Assembly: GCF_000832125.1 (NCBI RefSeq)
Contig: NZ_JPRK01000002.1
Span: 124,001-188,000, forward strand
Direction of reading: 5' to 3'
Length of the DNA: 64,000 nucleotides
Source of the DNA: Flavobacterium hibernum
GTDB lineage: Bacteria > Bacteroidota > Bacteroidia > Flavobacteriales > Flavobacteriaceae
Shown here: piece by piece, positions 56,562 to 64,000 of the stretch
How the letters are laid out: the number at the start of each line of letters is the position of its first letter
How positions within the stretch are numbered: position 1 is the first letter of the stretch
Program-made: the position numbers and the translations under genes
The notes under the pieces: model-generated
Seen by the model: the letters and a program-made list of their open reading frames with translations, nothing else
Told to the model about the DNA's origin: nothing
Database searches by the model: none

Positions 56562-57296
56562 CTATTTTAGAAAAATACTATTATTAAGGAGTAAACGGTC
56601 CATCTGTTTTTTATTCGGAACTTGAAGTTTTACTGTTTTAAATTGATTGATTTCTGTCTTACTATGTATATCAGATCCCGTAAAATCATACAAATCATTC
56701 TCCAGTAATTGCAATGCTGTTTTTTGAATCATTTTGCCATAATAACCCGTTAACGAAAGTAAGTTTAGCTGAAAAGAAATACCAAAATCTTTTAACTGTT
56801 CGTATTTTTTGATGGAATTATGAAGATACAGATATCGTTCCGGATGAGCCAGAATAATATTATAGTTTTGAAGCTTAATCTCAAAAAGCATTTCATATAA
56901 ATGAAACGGACTTGACAATAATGGAAACTCAATTAATAGATAATTTTCATGAATGCATAACAATCGTTCTTCCTGCATTTTTTTAATTAAAAAAGAGTCC
57001 AGCATATATTCGCTGGCGTAATTTTTTAAAAACGCATTATTTACTTTATCTTCTGTAGCGCTTTCAAATGCCGTTTTTATCGTTTGAGTAGTATTATTCC
57101 ATTTTTGGTTAAAGGTATGAGGAGTTGCAATACTTTTATGAATGTTTAACTCTTTCATATTAGCAATAAGATGCGTAGTTTCCTGAACTGTTTTTGCTCC
57201 GTCGTCAATGCCAGGCAACAAATGATTGTGAATATCAATGTAGTTTTCAGGAAGCAAATCTTTTAAAAAGTGCTTTGTTTTAAGGAACGGGAACAT
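56562..57296 (-). CDS. CpsB/CapC-type tyrosine phosphatase (PHP fold)
   Basis: A 244-residue manganese-dependent phosphatase. The PHP motif HNHLLPGIDDGAKT gives the HxH metal ligands, and later residues FPLLSSPFH, LAHPERY and GSDIHSK supply the remaining His, Glu and Asp ligands. It removes phosphate from the Wzc tyrosine tail, which cycles capsule assembly. It is transcribed towards the cluster from the far side, so it has its own promoter in the 269-bp gap 57297-57565 shared with the HTCS-like gene. Confidence 0.92.
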   Translation of the reverse strand: MFPFLKTKHFLKDLLPENYIDIHNHLLPGIDDGAKTVQETTHLIANMKELNIHKSIATPHTFNQKWNNTTQTIKTAFESATEDKVNNAFLKNYASEYMLDSFLIKKMQEERLLCIHENYLLIEFPLLSSPFHLYEMLFEIKLQNYNIILAHPERYLYLHNSIKKYEQLKDFGISFQLNLLSLTGYYGKMIQKTALQLLENDLYDFTGSDIHSKTEINQFKTVKLQVPNKKQMDRLLLNNSIFLK

Positions 57297-57523
57297 AACT
57301 AAAATTTAAGCATAAATTTAATTAATCTGTTTCGCGTTTTGTGATCTCAAAAGTTACAATTCGAATCAAAAAAGGAATATATATCCTTTATAGTTTCTTA
57401 ATTTAAAAATCAAAATTATTGTTTAAAAGTAAAGTGCATTCTATAAAAAATGCTTTTGATTCCTGCAGGTCTAAAGTTAATTTTTGCAGATACTTTTTAA
57501 CTTAACATGCAATTTATGTTTAA

Positions 57524-57549
57524 GTAACCTTGTGATTGTAACCTTGTGA
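57524..57549. repeat. 12-bp direct repeat upstream of HTCS-like gene
   Basis: GTAACCTTGTGA occurs twice with a 14-bp period, ending 16 bp before the ATG at 57566. It overlaps the ribosome-binding or leader region and could be an operator or simply a small duplication. Confidence 0.7.
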
Positions 57550-57565
57550 GTTAAAAAAGAAACTA

Positions 57566-60500
57566 ATGCTTAAAAGGTTAATTGTACTTTGTTTTATTAC
57601 AGTACAGTCATTTGGACAACATATAAAGTTTGAAAATTTCACAACAAATCAGGGACTATCAAATAACTCGGTAATCGATATAGAGAACGACAAAGATGGA
57701 GGTCTTTGGATTGCTACTTGGGACGGATTAAATTATTATGACGGTCATAACTTTAAAAGTTTTAAGCACAATATTAAAGACAACAAAACAATCTCTAGCG
57801 ATTATATCACTAAATTAAAAAGAGATCATGCAGGATTTATTTGGCTAATTACAAAAGAGGGAAATGTAAATAAATATATTGGTAATGGTGAGTTTTTGAA
57901 ATTCCAGTTTACAGGTATTCCAAAAAACATTCTCTTATCTCAAAAAGGTAATATAGTAGTACAAACAGATGCTGGTTACTACGAGTTTAAAAATGAAGCT
58001 TTTGTTAAAATAACATCCAATTCTATTAAGAGCACAGATCAAAAAAAACTCAAAGAGATCTTGCAAAAAGTATATCCTAAATTGGTAATCAATGATGTTT
58101 TAAAAGATAAATCAGGGAATATTTGGTACGCTACCCGAGACAACGGATTGTATATTATTTCTAGCAATGCCAATAAAAATACAATCGATCATTTTACTGC
58201 TGATTTGTATTTGCCTTATTCATTTAACAGCAATGAAATAGAAACTTTGCACCAAGATGATTTTGGAAACATTTGGTTAGGACAAAAAGATGGCGGTTTA
58301 AGCATGGCTTATACAGGTTCTGAAAGAATAAATACCGTAGTGCCACATCCTATTAAAGATCCGCGTTTACCTACCGAAACCATCAGAGCAATTACGAAAG
58401 ATGCGAACGGAAAAACGTGGTTAGGTTACTATACAAACGGAATTTATTGTTACAACCAGCAAAAGAATGCTTATGAAAAGTTTGTAATTAAAGAAGCCAC
58501 CGCAAATGCCGATTGGAATAGGGTTAGGAGTTTGTTTACTGCCAGCGATGGAACAATTTGGGCAGGAACCTACAAAGGAATTCTACGTATTTCGGGCAAT
58601 AACTATACTTGTTTTGAGGCAGGAAAAATAAAAGAATTGCCAAATAATAGATCGTATTCTATTTATGAAGACGATAAAAAACAACTTTGGATAGCGTGTT
58701 GGGGAGGTTTGGCTAAATTTAATTTGACAACTCAAAAATTTGAGAGTTTTAAAGCACAAAACGCACTGTTAAAATACCATATAAGATGTATTAAAAAAGA
58801 CAAAGAAAATCTTATTCTCGCAACAGAAAAAAAAGGCATTGTATTGTTTAATTTAAAGACCAATGCAATAAAAGAAATTTCGACCCAAGATGGAATTTTA
58901 GGAAATAGTGTTTACTCTGTTCTAGTTGATAATAGCACAGGGAATTATTGGATTGCATCTCTAGGCGGCATTAGTGTTTTTAACAATAAAAAAGGCTTAA
59001 TTAAAAACATTACCGAGGCCGACGGACTTCCTAGCCATATGGTGTATGGTCTTATCGAGAATAGAGATAAAATTTGGATAAGCACCACAAAAGGAATTGC
59101 ATCTATTGAAAAAAAAACGTTTGCAATTACGTCTTATAATCCAAGTCATGGATGGCAGGCACCAGAGTTTTCAGAGGGAGCGTATTACAAAGACTCAAAA
59201 GGGATATTGTTTTTTGGCGGTGTAAACGGACTTAATTATTTTAATCCCAATAGTTTTAATCCTTGTACATCTAAAGCAAAAATCAAACTAATTGTCGATG
59301 GCAATGAAAACTATTTACCTACAATCGAAAAAAGTTTTACAGATAATGAATTAGCAATCCAAATAACACCAATTGCATTTCCTCAGGAAAATAAATCTGA
59401 AATTTATTATAAACTTGAAGGAAGAGACAAACATTGGATTTTATTGCACGATACCAATAAAGTCGAATATGCAAATTTGTCGTCAGGAACTTATAATTTT
59501 TTGGTAAAACAAGGCAAAAACGGAATTAGCAGTCCTGCACTTTTTAGCCTGCATATTACTAAGGCTTTTTATGAAACCATTTTGTTTTATATTTTAATGT
59601 CAGGTCTAATTCTTTTGAGTTGTTTAGTGCTCATTTATTTTAAAAATAAAACTGCTGCGGCACAACAAAAGGAATTAGAAGAAAAAATTAGAGATCGTAC
59701 TAAAGTTATCGAAAATCAAAAGAAAGATCTCGAGATAATTAATGAAAAACTGGACGAAAAGAACAAACAAGTTTCGGAACAAAAAGAAAAACTTTTAGCC
59801 TTACATAGCAATCTTAAAAATGAAAATTTTGAAATAGAAAATTTTAAAACCTTCATGCTGGCAGAATTTCAAGATCCGATAGCCAAGATTATCAAAATTT
59901 CGAGTACACATAAAAAAGATAACGAAGCACATCATGATTTGCTTTTACAATCAGGAAAACTGGCAGATCTTATTTCGAGCTGGAATTATTTAACACACAT
60001 AAAAGACATTGGTCCCATAAAAAAATCGGCAGTTAATTTGTTCCCCGTTTTAAAGAGCAGTATCGAAAAACTAAAAAATGATTTACAGCGAAATCAGGTA
60101 AATTTAAATTGCGAAATAGACAACAGCGTTCGTTTTGTTGAGGTAGATATATTGCGATTAAAATTATTACTACAATATTTTTTCAACGATATCAGTAAAT
60201 ATTCAGAGATAGAAAGCACCTTAAATATTACGATAGGTTACGAAAATGATTCTCTAAAAGTAAGTTTAGTTTCAGACAGTATAATATTAAAAAACAATTG
60301 GCACAATATATTGCACTATAGTCCATATTTTAAAGCATTAAATGTATTGCTCGAAGATTTACACGGAGTATTTATAGAAAGTCCGGAAGAGCAATTTAAG
60401 AGTACTTTACAAATTCCGTTAGAATATGCTTCAGAAAATTTAAATATAAAAGAAACAATTTCTTGGAAACATTTTAGTGAGCAAGACCAACACACTCTGG

Positions 60501-61261
60501 ATAAAGAATTGTTTTTAGTTTTTAGCGACCAATCAGATTACACAACGGCAAATCAGGTTTTAGAAAGCGATAATTTTCATTTGCTTTTTGAAAATTCAGT
60601 AGCAAATTTAAATTCTGCCATAAAACAAATCAACTTTTCGGCATTAGTATTTTATCAGGCAACATTCACAAAAGAACTCGTTCATTTTTTAGATTCTAAT
60701 AGAAAAACGTTAAACCTTAAAATCCCCATGATTTATATCTCAGAAGATATTAATTACGAGCTTCACGAACAATTACTGGAACTTGGCATAGAAACACTAA
60801 TTCAATTACCGGCAAGTGCCTCATTTATTTCAAAAAAGATAACTTCTCTAATCGATAAAAACAAAGAAGCATTGCAGGAAAATAAAATGCAGGAAAAAAT
60901 ATTTGAGATTTTAACAGAAGATAATCCACTGCTAACAAACAATGATAAACTGGTAAAACAAGCTTTAGAAATGATTAAAGTAGAACTTCAGGATCCGTCT
61001 TTTAATGTTGAAATCCTTGTAGAAAATTTGGGAATTTCCAGAGTAAAATGCTATCGAATATTTAAAGAAACATTAAACCAATCACCTTCGGACGTAATAA
61101 CATCTTTTAGATTACAAAAAGCAGAAATCTTATTAAGGACCAAAAAATTAAACATTTCTGAGATCAGTTTTGAATGCGGTTACAATGATCCAAAATATTT
61201 TGGACGTTCTTTCAAAAAATATTTCGGAAAAAGCCCTAAAGAATTTAAAGCATTCTATTAA
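57566..61261 (+). CDS. HTCS-like sensor/regulator with degenerate phosphorelay
   Basis: A 1231-residue protein with hybrid two-component layout. A signal peptide (ending SFGQ) precedes reg_prop beta-propeller repeats (about 20-560), then a Y_Y_Y domain (about 575-660), a membrane helix (about 670-692) and a coiled coil (700-755). The kinase-like DHp segment reads FMLAEFQDPI with Ala766 where the phospho-acceptor His belongs, and no N-, G1- or G2-box follows. The receiver-like segment has FYQATF with Q1031 in place of the acceptor Asp and LPAS for KPF. The C-terminal AraC HTH (about 1130-1231; FRLQKAEILLRTKKLNISEIS, in part) is intact. It probably signals by conformational change and may control the SusC at 61439. 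Confidence 0.88.
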   Translation: MLKRLIVLCFITVQSFGQHIKFENFTTNQGLSNNSVIDIENDKDGGLWIATWDGLNYYDGHNFKSFKHNIKDNKTISSDYITKLKRDHAGFIWLITKEGNVNKYIGNGEFLKFQFTGIPKNILLSQKGNIVVQTDAGYYEFKNEAFVKITSNSIKSTDQKKLKEILQKVYPKLVINDVLKDKSGNIWYATRDNGLYIISSNANKNTIDHFTADLYLPYSFNSNEIETLHQDDFGNIWLGQKDGGLSMAYTGSERINTVVPHPIKDPRLPTETIRAITKDANGKTWLGYYTNGIYCYNQQKNAYEKFVIKEATANADWNRVRSLFTASDGTIWAGTYKGILRISGNNYTCFEAGKIKELPNNRSYSIYEDDKKQLWIACWGGLAKFNLTTQKFESFKAQNALLKYHIRCIKKDKENLILATEKKGIVLFNLKTNAIKEISTQDGILGNSVYSVLVDNSTGNYWIASLGGISVFNNKKGLIKNITEADGLPSHMVYGLIENRDKIWISTTKGIASIEKKTFAITSYNPSHGWQAPEFSEGAYYKDSKGILFFGGVNGLNYFNPNSFNPCTSKAKIKLIVDGNENYLPTIEKSFTDNELAIQITPIAFPQENKSEIYYKLEGRDKHWILLHDTNKVEYANLSSGTYNFLVKQGKNGISSPALFSLHITKAFYETILFYILMSGLILLSCLVLIYFKNKTAAAQQKELEEKIRDRTKVIENQKKDLEIINEKLDEKNKQVSEQKEKLLALHSNLKNENFEIENFKTFMLAEFQDPIAKIIKISSTHKKDNEAHHDLLLQSGKLADLISSWNYLTHIKDIGPIKKSAVNLFPVLKSSIEKLKNDLQRNQVNLNCEIDNSVRFVEVDILRLKLLLQYFFNDISKYSEIESTLNITIGYENDSLKVSLVSDSIILKNNWHNILHYSPYFKALNVLLEDLHGVFIESPEEQFKSTLQIPLEYASENLNIKETISWKHFSEQDQHTLDKELFLVFSDQSDYTTANQVLESDNFHLLFENSVANLNSAIKQINFSALVFYQATFTKELVHFLDSNRKTLNLKIPMIYISEDINYELHEQLLELGIETLIQLPASASFISKKITSLIDKNKEALQENKMQEKIFEILTEDNPLLTNNDKLVKQALEMIKVELQDPSFNVEILVENLGISRVKCYRIFKETLNQSPSDVITSFRLQKAEILLRTKKLNISEISFECGYNDPKYFGRSFKKYFGKSPKEFKAFY

Positions 61262-61406
61262 AAGTTCTGTTAGCTCTGTGTTTACGCAAAGTTAGTTCAA
61301 TGTTATGGTACAAAACACCCCTTTTTAGCCGTTAATTTTGTCCTAATTTGAATCTAAAATCCTCCTTTACGAATCAAAATTACCCCATTTGGCAAGCACG
61401 TTAAAA

Positions 61407-61414
61407 TACTTTTG
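61407..61414 (+). promoter_or_regulatory. Candidate -7 element upstream of SusC
   Basis: TACTTTTG fits the Bacteroidota TAnnTTTG -7 box, 25 bp before the SusC ATG. A TTTG 15 bp upstream is at a shorter distance than the usual -33 spacing, so the pairing is not convincing. Confidence 0.3.
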
Positions 61415-61438
61415 GCAAAACATAAAAAAGTATTTTAA

Positions 61439-64000
61439 ATGAAAAAAATTTATGCATTGTTAATTCTTGCCTTAGGATGTATGTCATATTCCCATGCGCA
61501 GGTAACTGTATCAGGAGTCGTGACTTCTGATGTCGAGAAAGTACCCGTTCCAGGAGTTTCCGTTTACATAAAAGGAGAGCCAAAAGGGGCCGTTACAACA
61601 GATTTTGATGGAAATTTTGTAATTAAGGCACAGCAAAAAGAAGGATTTCTAGTTTTTTCTTATGTAGGATTTACAACAAAAGAAGTAGCTTTTTCTGGTA
61701 CTCAAAAAGTGAATGTATCTTTAACAGAAGAAGTAAGTACATTAAACGAAGTAGTAGTTGTAGGTTACGGATCTCAAAAAAGATCTGATGTAACCGGAGC
61801 AATCGCTTCTGTAAAAAGTGAAAATTTTAATAAAGGAGTAGTAGCCAATGCCGGACAATTAATTCAGGGTAAAGTTGCCGGGGTTAATGTTGTCGCAGCA
61901 AGTGGTGAACCGGGAGCCAATCAAGACATTATTATTCGTGGAGTAGGAAGTTTACGTTCAGGAACAACACCTCTTTATGTAGTAGACGGATTTGCTTTGG
62001 ACAATAGTAATACAGGTGTAGCTTCAAACCCATTAAACTTTATTAATCCGCAGGATATCGAAAGTATTGAAGTTCTAAAAGATGCATCAGCTTCTGCAAT
62101 TTACGGTTCAAGAGCTGCAAATGGAGTTATTGTAATTACAACAAAAAAAGGATCAAAAGGAAGAACTCAAATCAACCTTTCTATGACTTCGGGATTTTCA
62201 ACATTAACCAATAAAGTTAAAGTTTTTAATGCTGATGAATTTAGAAAACAAGTTGTTGCCGTAAACGGAACTTTACAAGATGGTGGAGCAAATACAGACT
62301 GGCAAGATGAATTAACAAGAACTGGTGTTTCGCAAAACCTTAATTTTTCGATGAGTGGCGGAACAGACAAATCAACATATGCAGCCTCTATTGGTGTAGA
62401 CAATCAACAAGGAGTTTTGCAAAACAGTGATTTAAAACGTTATTCAGGACGTTTAAATTTAAACCAAAAAGCACTTAACGATAAGTTTAATGTGGCTTTT
62501 AATTTGACAGCAACAAAACTTGAAAATTCAAGACCAGATGCAAGAGGTGTAGTAGGTAATATGCTTACGATGAATCCTACCGATGCGGTTTATGTAAATG
62601 GAGAACCAAATGTTAATTTAAGTAATGACGTTTTGAACCCTATAATCAGTCAGAGACTTTATTCTGATGAAACGAACAACAACCGTATTTTGGCTAATAT
62701 TGCGCCATCTTATGAATTTATAAAAGGATTAACTTATAAATTTAATCTTGGAGTAGATTATTCAATGTCTGAAAGAGATATACAAGTTTTACCATACAGA
62801 TCAGCAACTAATACCACTTTAGGATCTTTAAACAATATCGTTACTACAAATAACAATACTTTGTATGAGAATACATTGACGTATAATTTTAATGCAAAAA
62901 AGCATAGTTTCACTATTTTGGCAGGACAATCGTATCAAAAAATACAAGTAAACCAAAAGAACTACAATTTATCCGGATTTCCTGATAATGGTGTAGAACC
63001 AAAAAATCAAATCGAAACCGCAAGTGAGCGTACAACTCAGTCTTCATCTGCAGTAGAAAATGAATTACAGTCTTTCTTTGGAAGATTGAATTATGGATAC
63101 GACAATAAATATTTGCTTACAGCAACTATGCGTGCCGATGGTTCTTCGAAATTTGGTAAAAATAACAGATATGGATATTTTCCATCTGTAGCCTTAGGTT
63201 GGAACATTAGTAAAGAAGATTTCTTAAAAGAGTCTGAAACAATTAATAATCTTAAACTTAGAGCAAGTTGGGGAAAAACAGGTTCACAAGAAATTCCATC
63301 TAAAATAACCAAAGCAAGTTATACCGAAAGTAATACAGGAAACGATACATACCCGTTAGATCCATCTGCTACAGATTTAAGCGGATATCCTTATGGATCA
63401 ATCTACACACGTTTAGCCAATCCAAACATTCAATGGGAGGTTTCAACACAAGCAAATATAGGTTTAGACTTTAGTTTGTTCAACAATAGATTATCAGGAA
63501 CAGTTGATTATTTCAACAAAGTTTCAGAAAATATTTTACTAGAAGTTGCGCCGGTAGATCCTATTCAGCCAACATCAAAATATTGGACAAATATTCCAAA
63601 TATGCAAATTAAAAATAATGGTATTGAGGTTGCTTTAGATTACAGCAGTGATAAAAGCAGAGACTTCTCATATAGCATTGGTGGAAACATATCTTTTACA
63701 GATAATAAAGTAGTAAACTCACCTTATAAAATATTAACTACAGGAGGAGCGCAAGGTGGCGGACAATCTGGAGCAACGATTAACGGAGTTATTAACGGGC
63801 AACCTATTGGTTCTTTTTATATGCTTGACTTCATCGGAATTGGTGCTGATGGTTTAAACCAATTTGCAGATACAAATGGAGATGGAAAAATTCTTGACGA
63901 TGATCGTATCGTGGCAGGAAGTGCCTTACCGGATTATATTTATGCTTTTTACCTGAATTTTAAATATAAGAATTTTGATTTAGGAGTTAACTTTAATGGA
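61439..64000 (+). CDS. SusC/RagA TonB-dependent transporter, 3' end outside window
   Basis: The first 854 codons of an outer-membrane importer that continues past the window. A signal peptide (ending SHAQ), a carboxypeptidase-like regulatory domain (VSGVVTSDVEKVPVPGVSV), the SusC motif LNEVVVVGYGSQKR, the TonB plug (VLKDASASAIYGSRAANG) and beta-barrel repeats are visible. It lacks the STN domain of the SusC at 16519, so it is not expected to signal through an anti-sigma factor. The HTCS-like regulator 178 bp upstream on the same strand is the likely controller. A SusD and glycan enzymes would be expected beyond 64000. Confidence 0.95.
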   Translation, partial: MKKIYALLILALGCMSYSHAQVTVSGVVTSDVEKVPVPGVSVYIKGEPKGAVTTDFDGNFVIKAQQKEGFLVFSYVGFTTKEVAFSGTQKVNVSLTEEVSTLNEVVVVGYGSQKRSDVTGAIASVKSENFNKGVVANAGQLIQGKVAGVNVVAASGEPGANQDIIIRGVGSLRSGTTPLYVVDGFALDNSNTGVASNPLNFINPQDIESIEVLKDASASAIYGSRAANGVIVITTKKGSKGRTQINLSMTSGFSTLTNKVKVFNADEFRKQVVAVNGTLQDGGANTDWQDELTRTGVSQNLNFSMSGGTDKSTYAASIGVDNQQGVLQNSDLKRYSGRLNLNQKALNDKFNVAFNLTATKLENSRPDARGVVGNMLTMNPTDAVYVNGEPNVNLSNDVLNPIISQRLYSDETNNNRILANIAPSYEFIKGLTYKFNLGVDYSMSERDIQVLPYRSATNTTLGSLNNIVTTNNNTLYENTLTYNFNAKKHSFTILAGQSYQKIQVNQKNYNLSGFPDNGVEPKNQIETASERTTQSSSAVENELQSFFGRLNYGYDNKYLLTATMRADGSSKFGKNNRYGYFPSVALGWNISKEDFLKESETINNLKLRASWGKTGSQEIPSKITKASYTESNTGNDTYPLDPSATDLSGYPYGSIYTRLANPNIQWEVSTQANIGLDFSLFNNRLSGTVDYFNKVSENILLEVAPVDPIQPTSKYWTNIPNMQIKNNGIEVALDYSSDKSRDFSYSIGGNISFTDNKVVNSPYKILTTGGAQGGGQSGATINGVINGQPIGSFYMLDFIGIGADGLNQFADTNGDGKILDDDRIVAGSALPDYIYAFYLNFKYKNFDLGVNFNG

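Overview
The window is AT-rich chromosomal DNA from a member of the Bacteroidota, most likely a Flavobacterium or close relative. The evidence is paired SusC/SusD outer-membrane systems, a FecR/ECF-sigma pair, an AraC-tailed reg_prop sensor, a Wza/Wzc/CpsB capsule system with a tyrosine-rich Wzc tail, and an oleate hydratase of the 646-residue Elizabethkingia/Flavobacterium size. The genus is inferred from this gene content, not from a marker gene.

Layout. (1) 1-4202: two tandem family GH20 beta-N-acetylhexosaminidases, probably the end of an amino-sugar utilisation locus. (2) 4203-8436: a decayed island of minus-strand polymorphic-toxin immunity genes. Each is preceded by a scrap of a toxin C-terminus, and the island is punctuated by three ~178-bp hairpin repeats and two GC-rich repeats. 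(3) 8440-10431: a GAF hybrid histidine kinase. (4) 10870-21985: a SusC/SusD operon with an M16 metallopeptidase and a TlpA-like thioredoxin, controlled by a FecR anti-sigma factor and a divergent ECF sigma factor. It probably takes up a peptide-like ligand. (5) 22170-27527: oleate hydratase, an iron alcohol dehydrogenase and two AraC regulators. (6) 27877-33022: two-component genes (two receivers, a receiver-AraC protein, a PAS kinase) and an XRE regulator. (7) 33146-57296: a capsule/exopolysaccharide cluster of about 24 kb with UDP-glucuronate, GDP-mannose and GDP-fucose precursor genes, glycosyltransferases, a Wzy-like polymerase, Wzx flippase, acyltransferases, an initiating phosphoglycosyltransferase, Wza, Wzc, a phosphohexomutase and a divergent CpsB phosphatase. 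(8) 57566-64000: a hybrid-two-component-like regulator whose phosphorelay residues are missing, and the first 854 codons of a second SusC.

How they work together. In the SusCD operon, the SusC receptor carries an STN signalling domain, so ligand binding can pass through FecR to the sigma factor; the peptidase and thioredoxin would process the import or fold envelope proteins. In the capsule cluster, nucleotide sugars are assembled on undecaprenyl phosphate, flipped by Wzx, polymerised by the Wzy-like protein and exported through Wzc/Wza, with CpsB reversing Wzc tyrosine phosphorylation. The two-component block just upstream is a plausible but unproven controller.

The most unusual features are the toxin/immunity graveyard, in which hairpin repeats sit exactly at the truncation points of toxin tails (4323-8436); the catalytically dead HTCS regulator (57566-61261); and a histidine-kinase remnant embedded in the capsule cluster (39290-39503). 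No rRNA, tRNA, CRISPR array, transposase or complete prophage was recognised.
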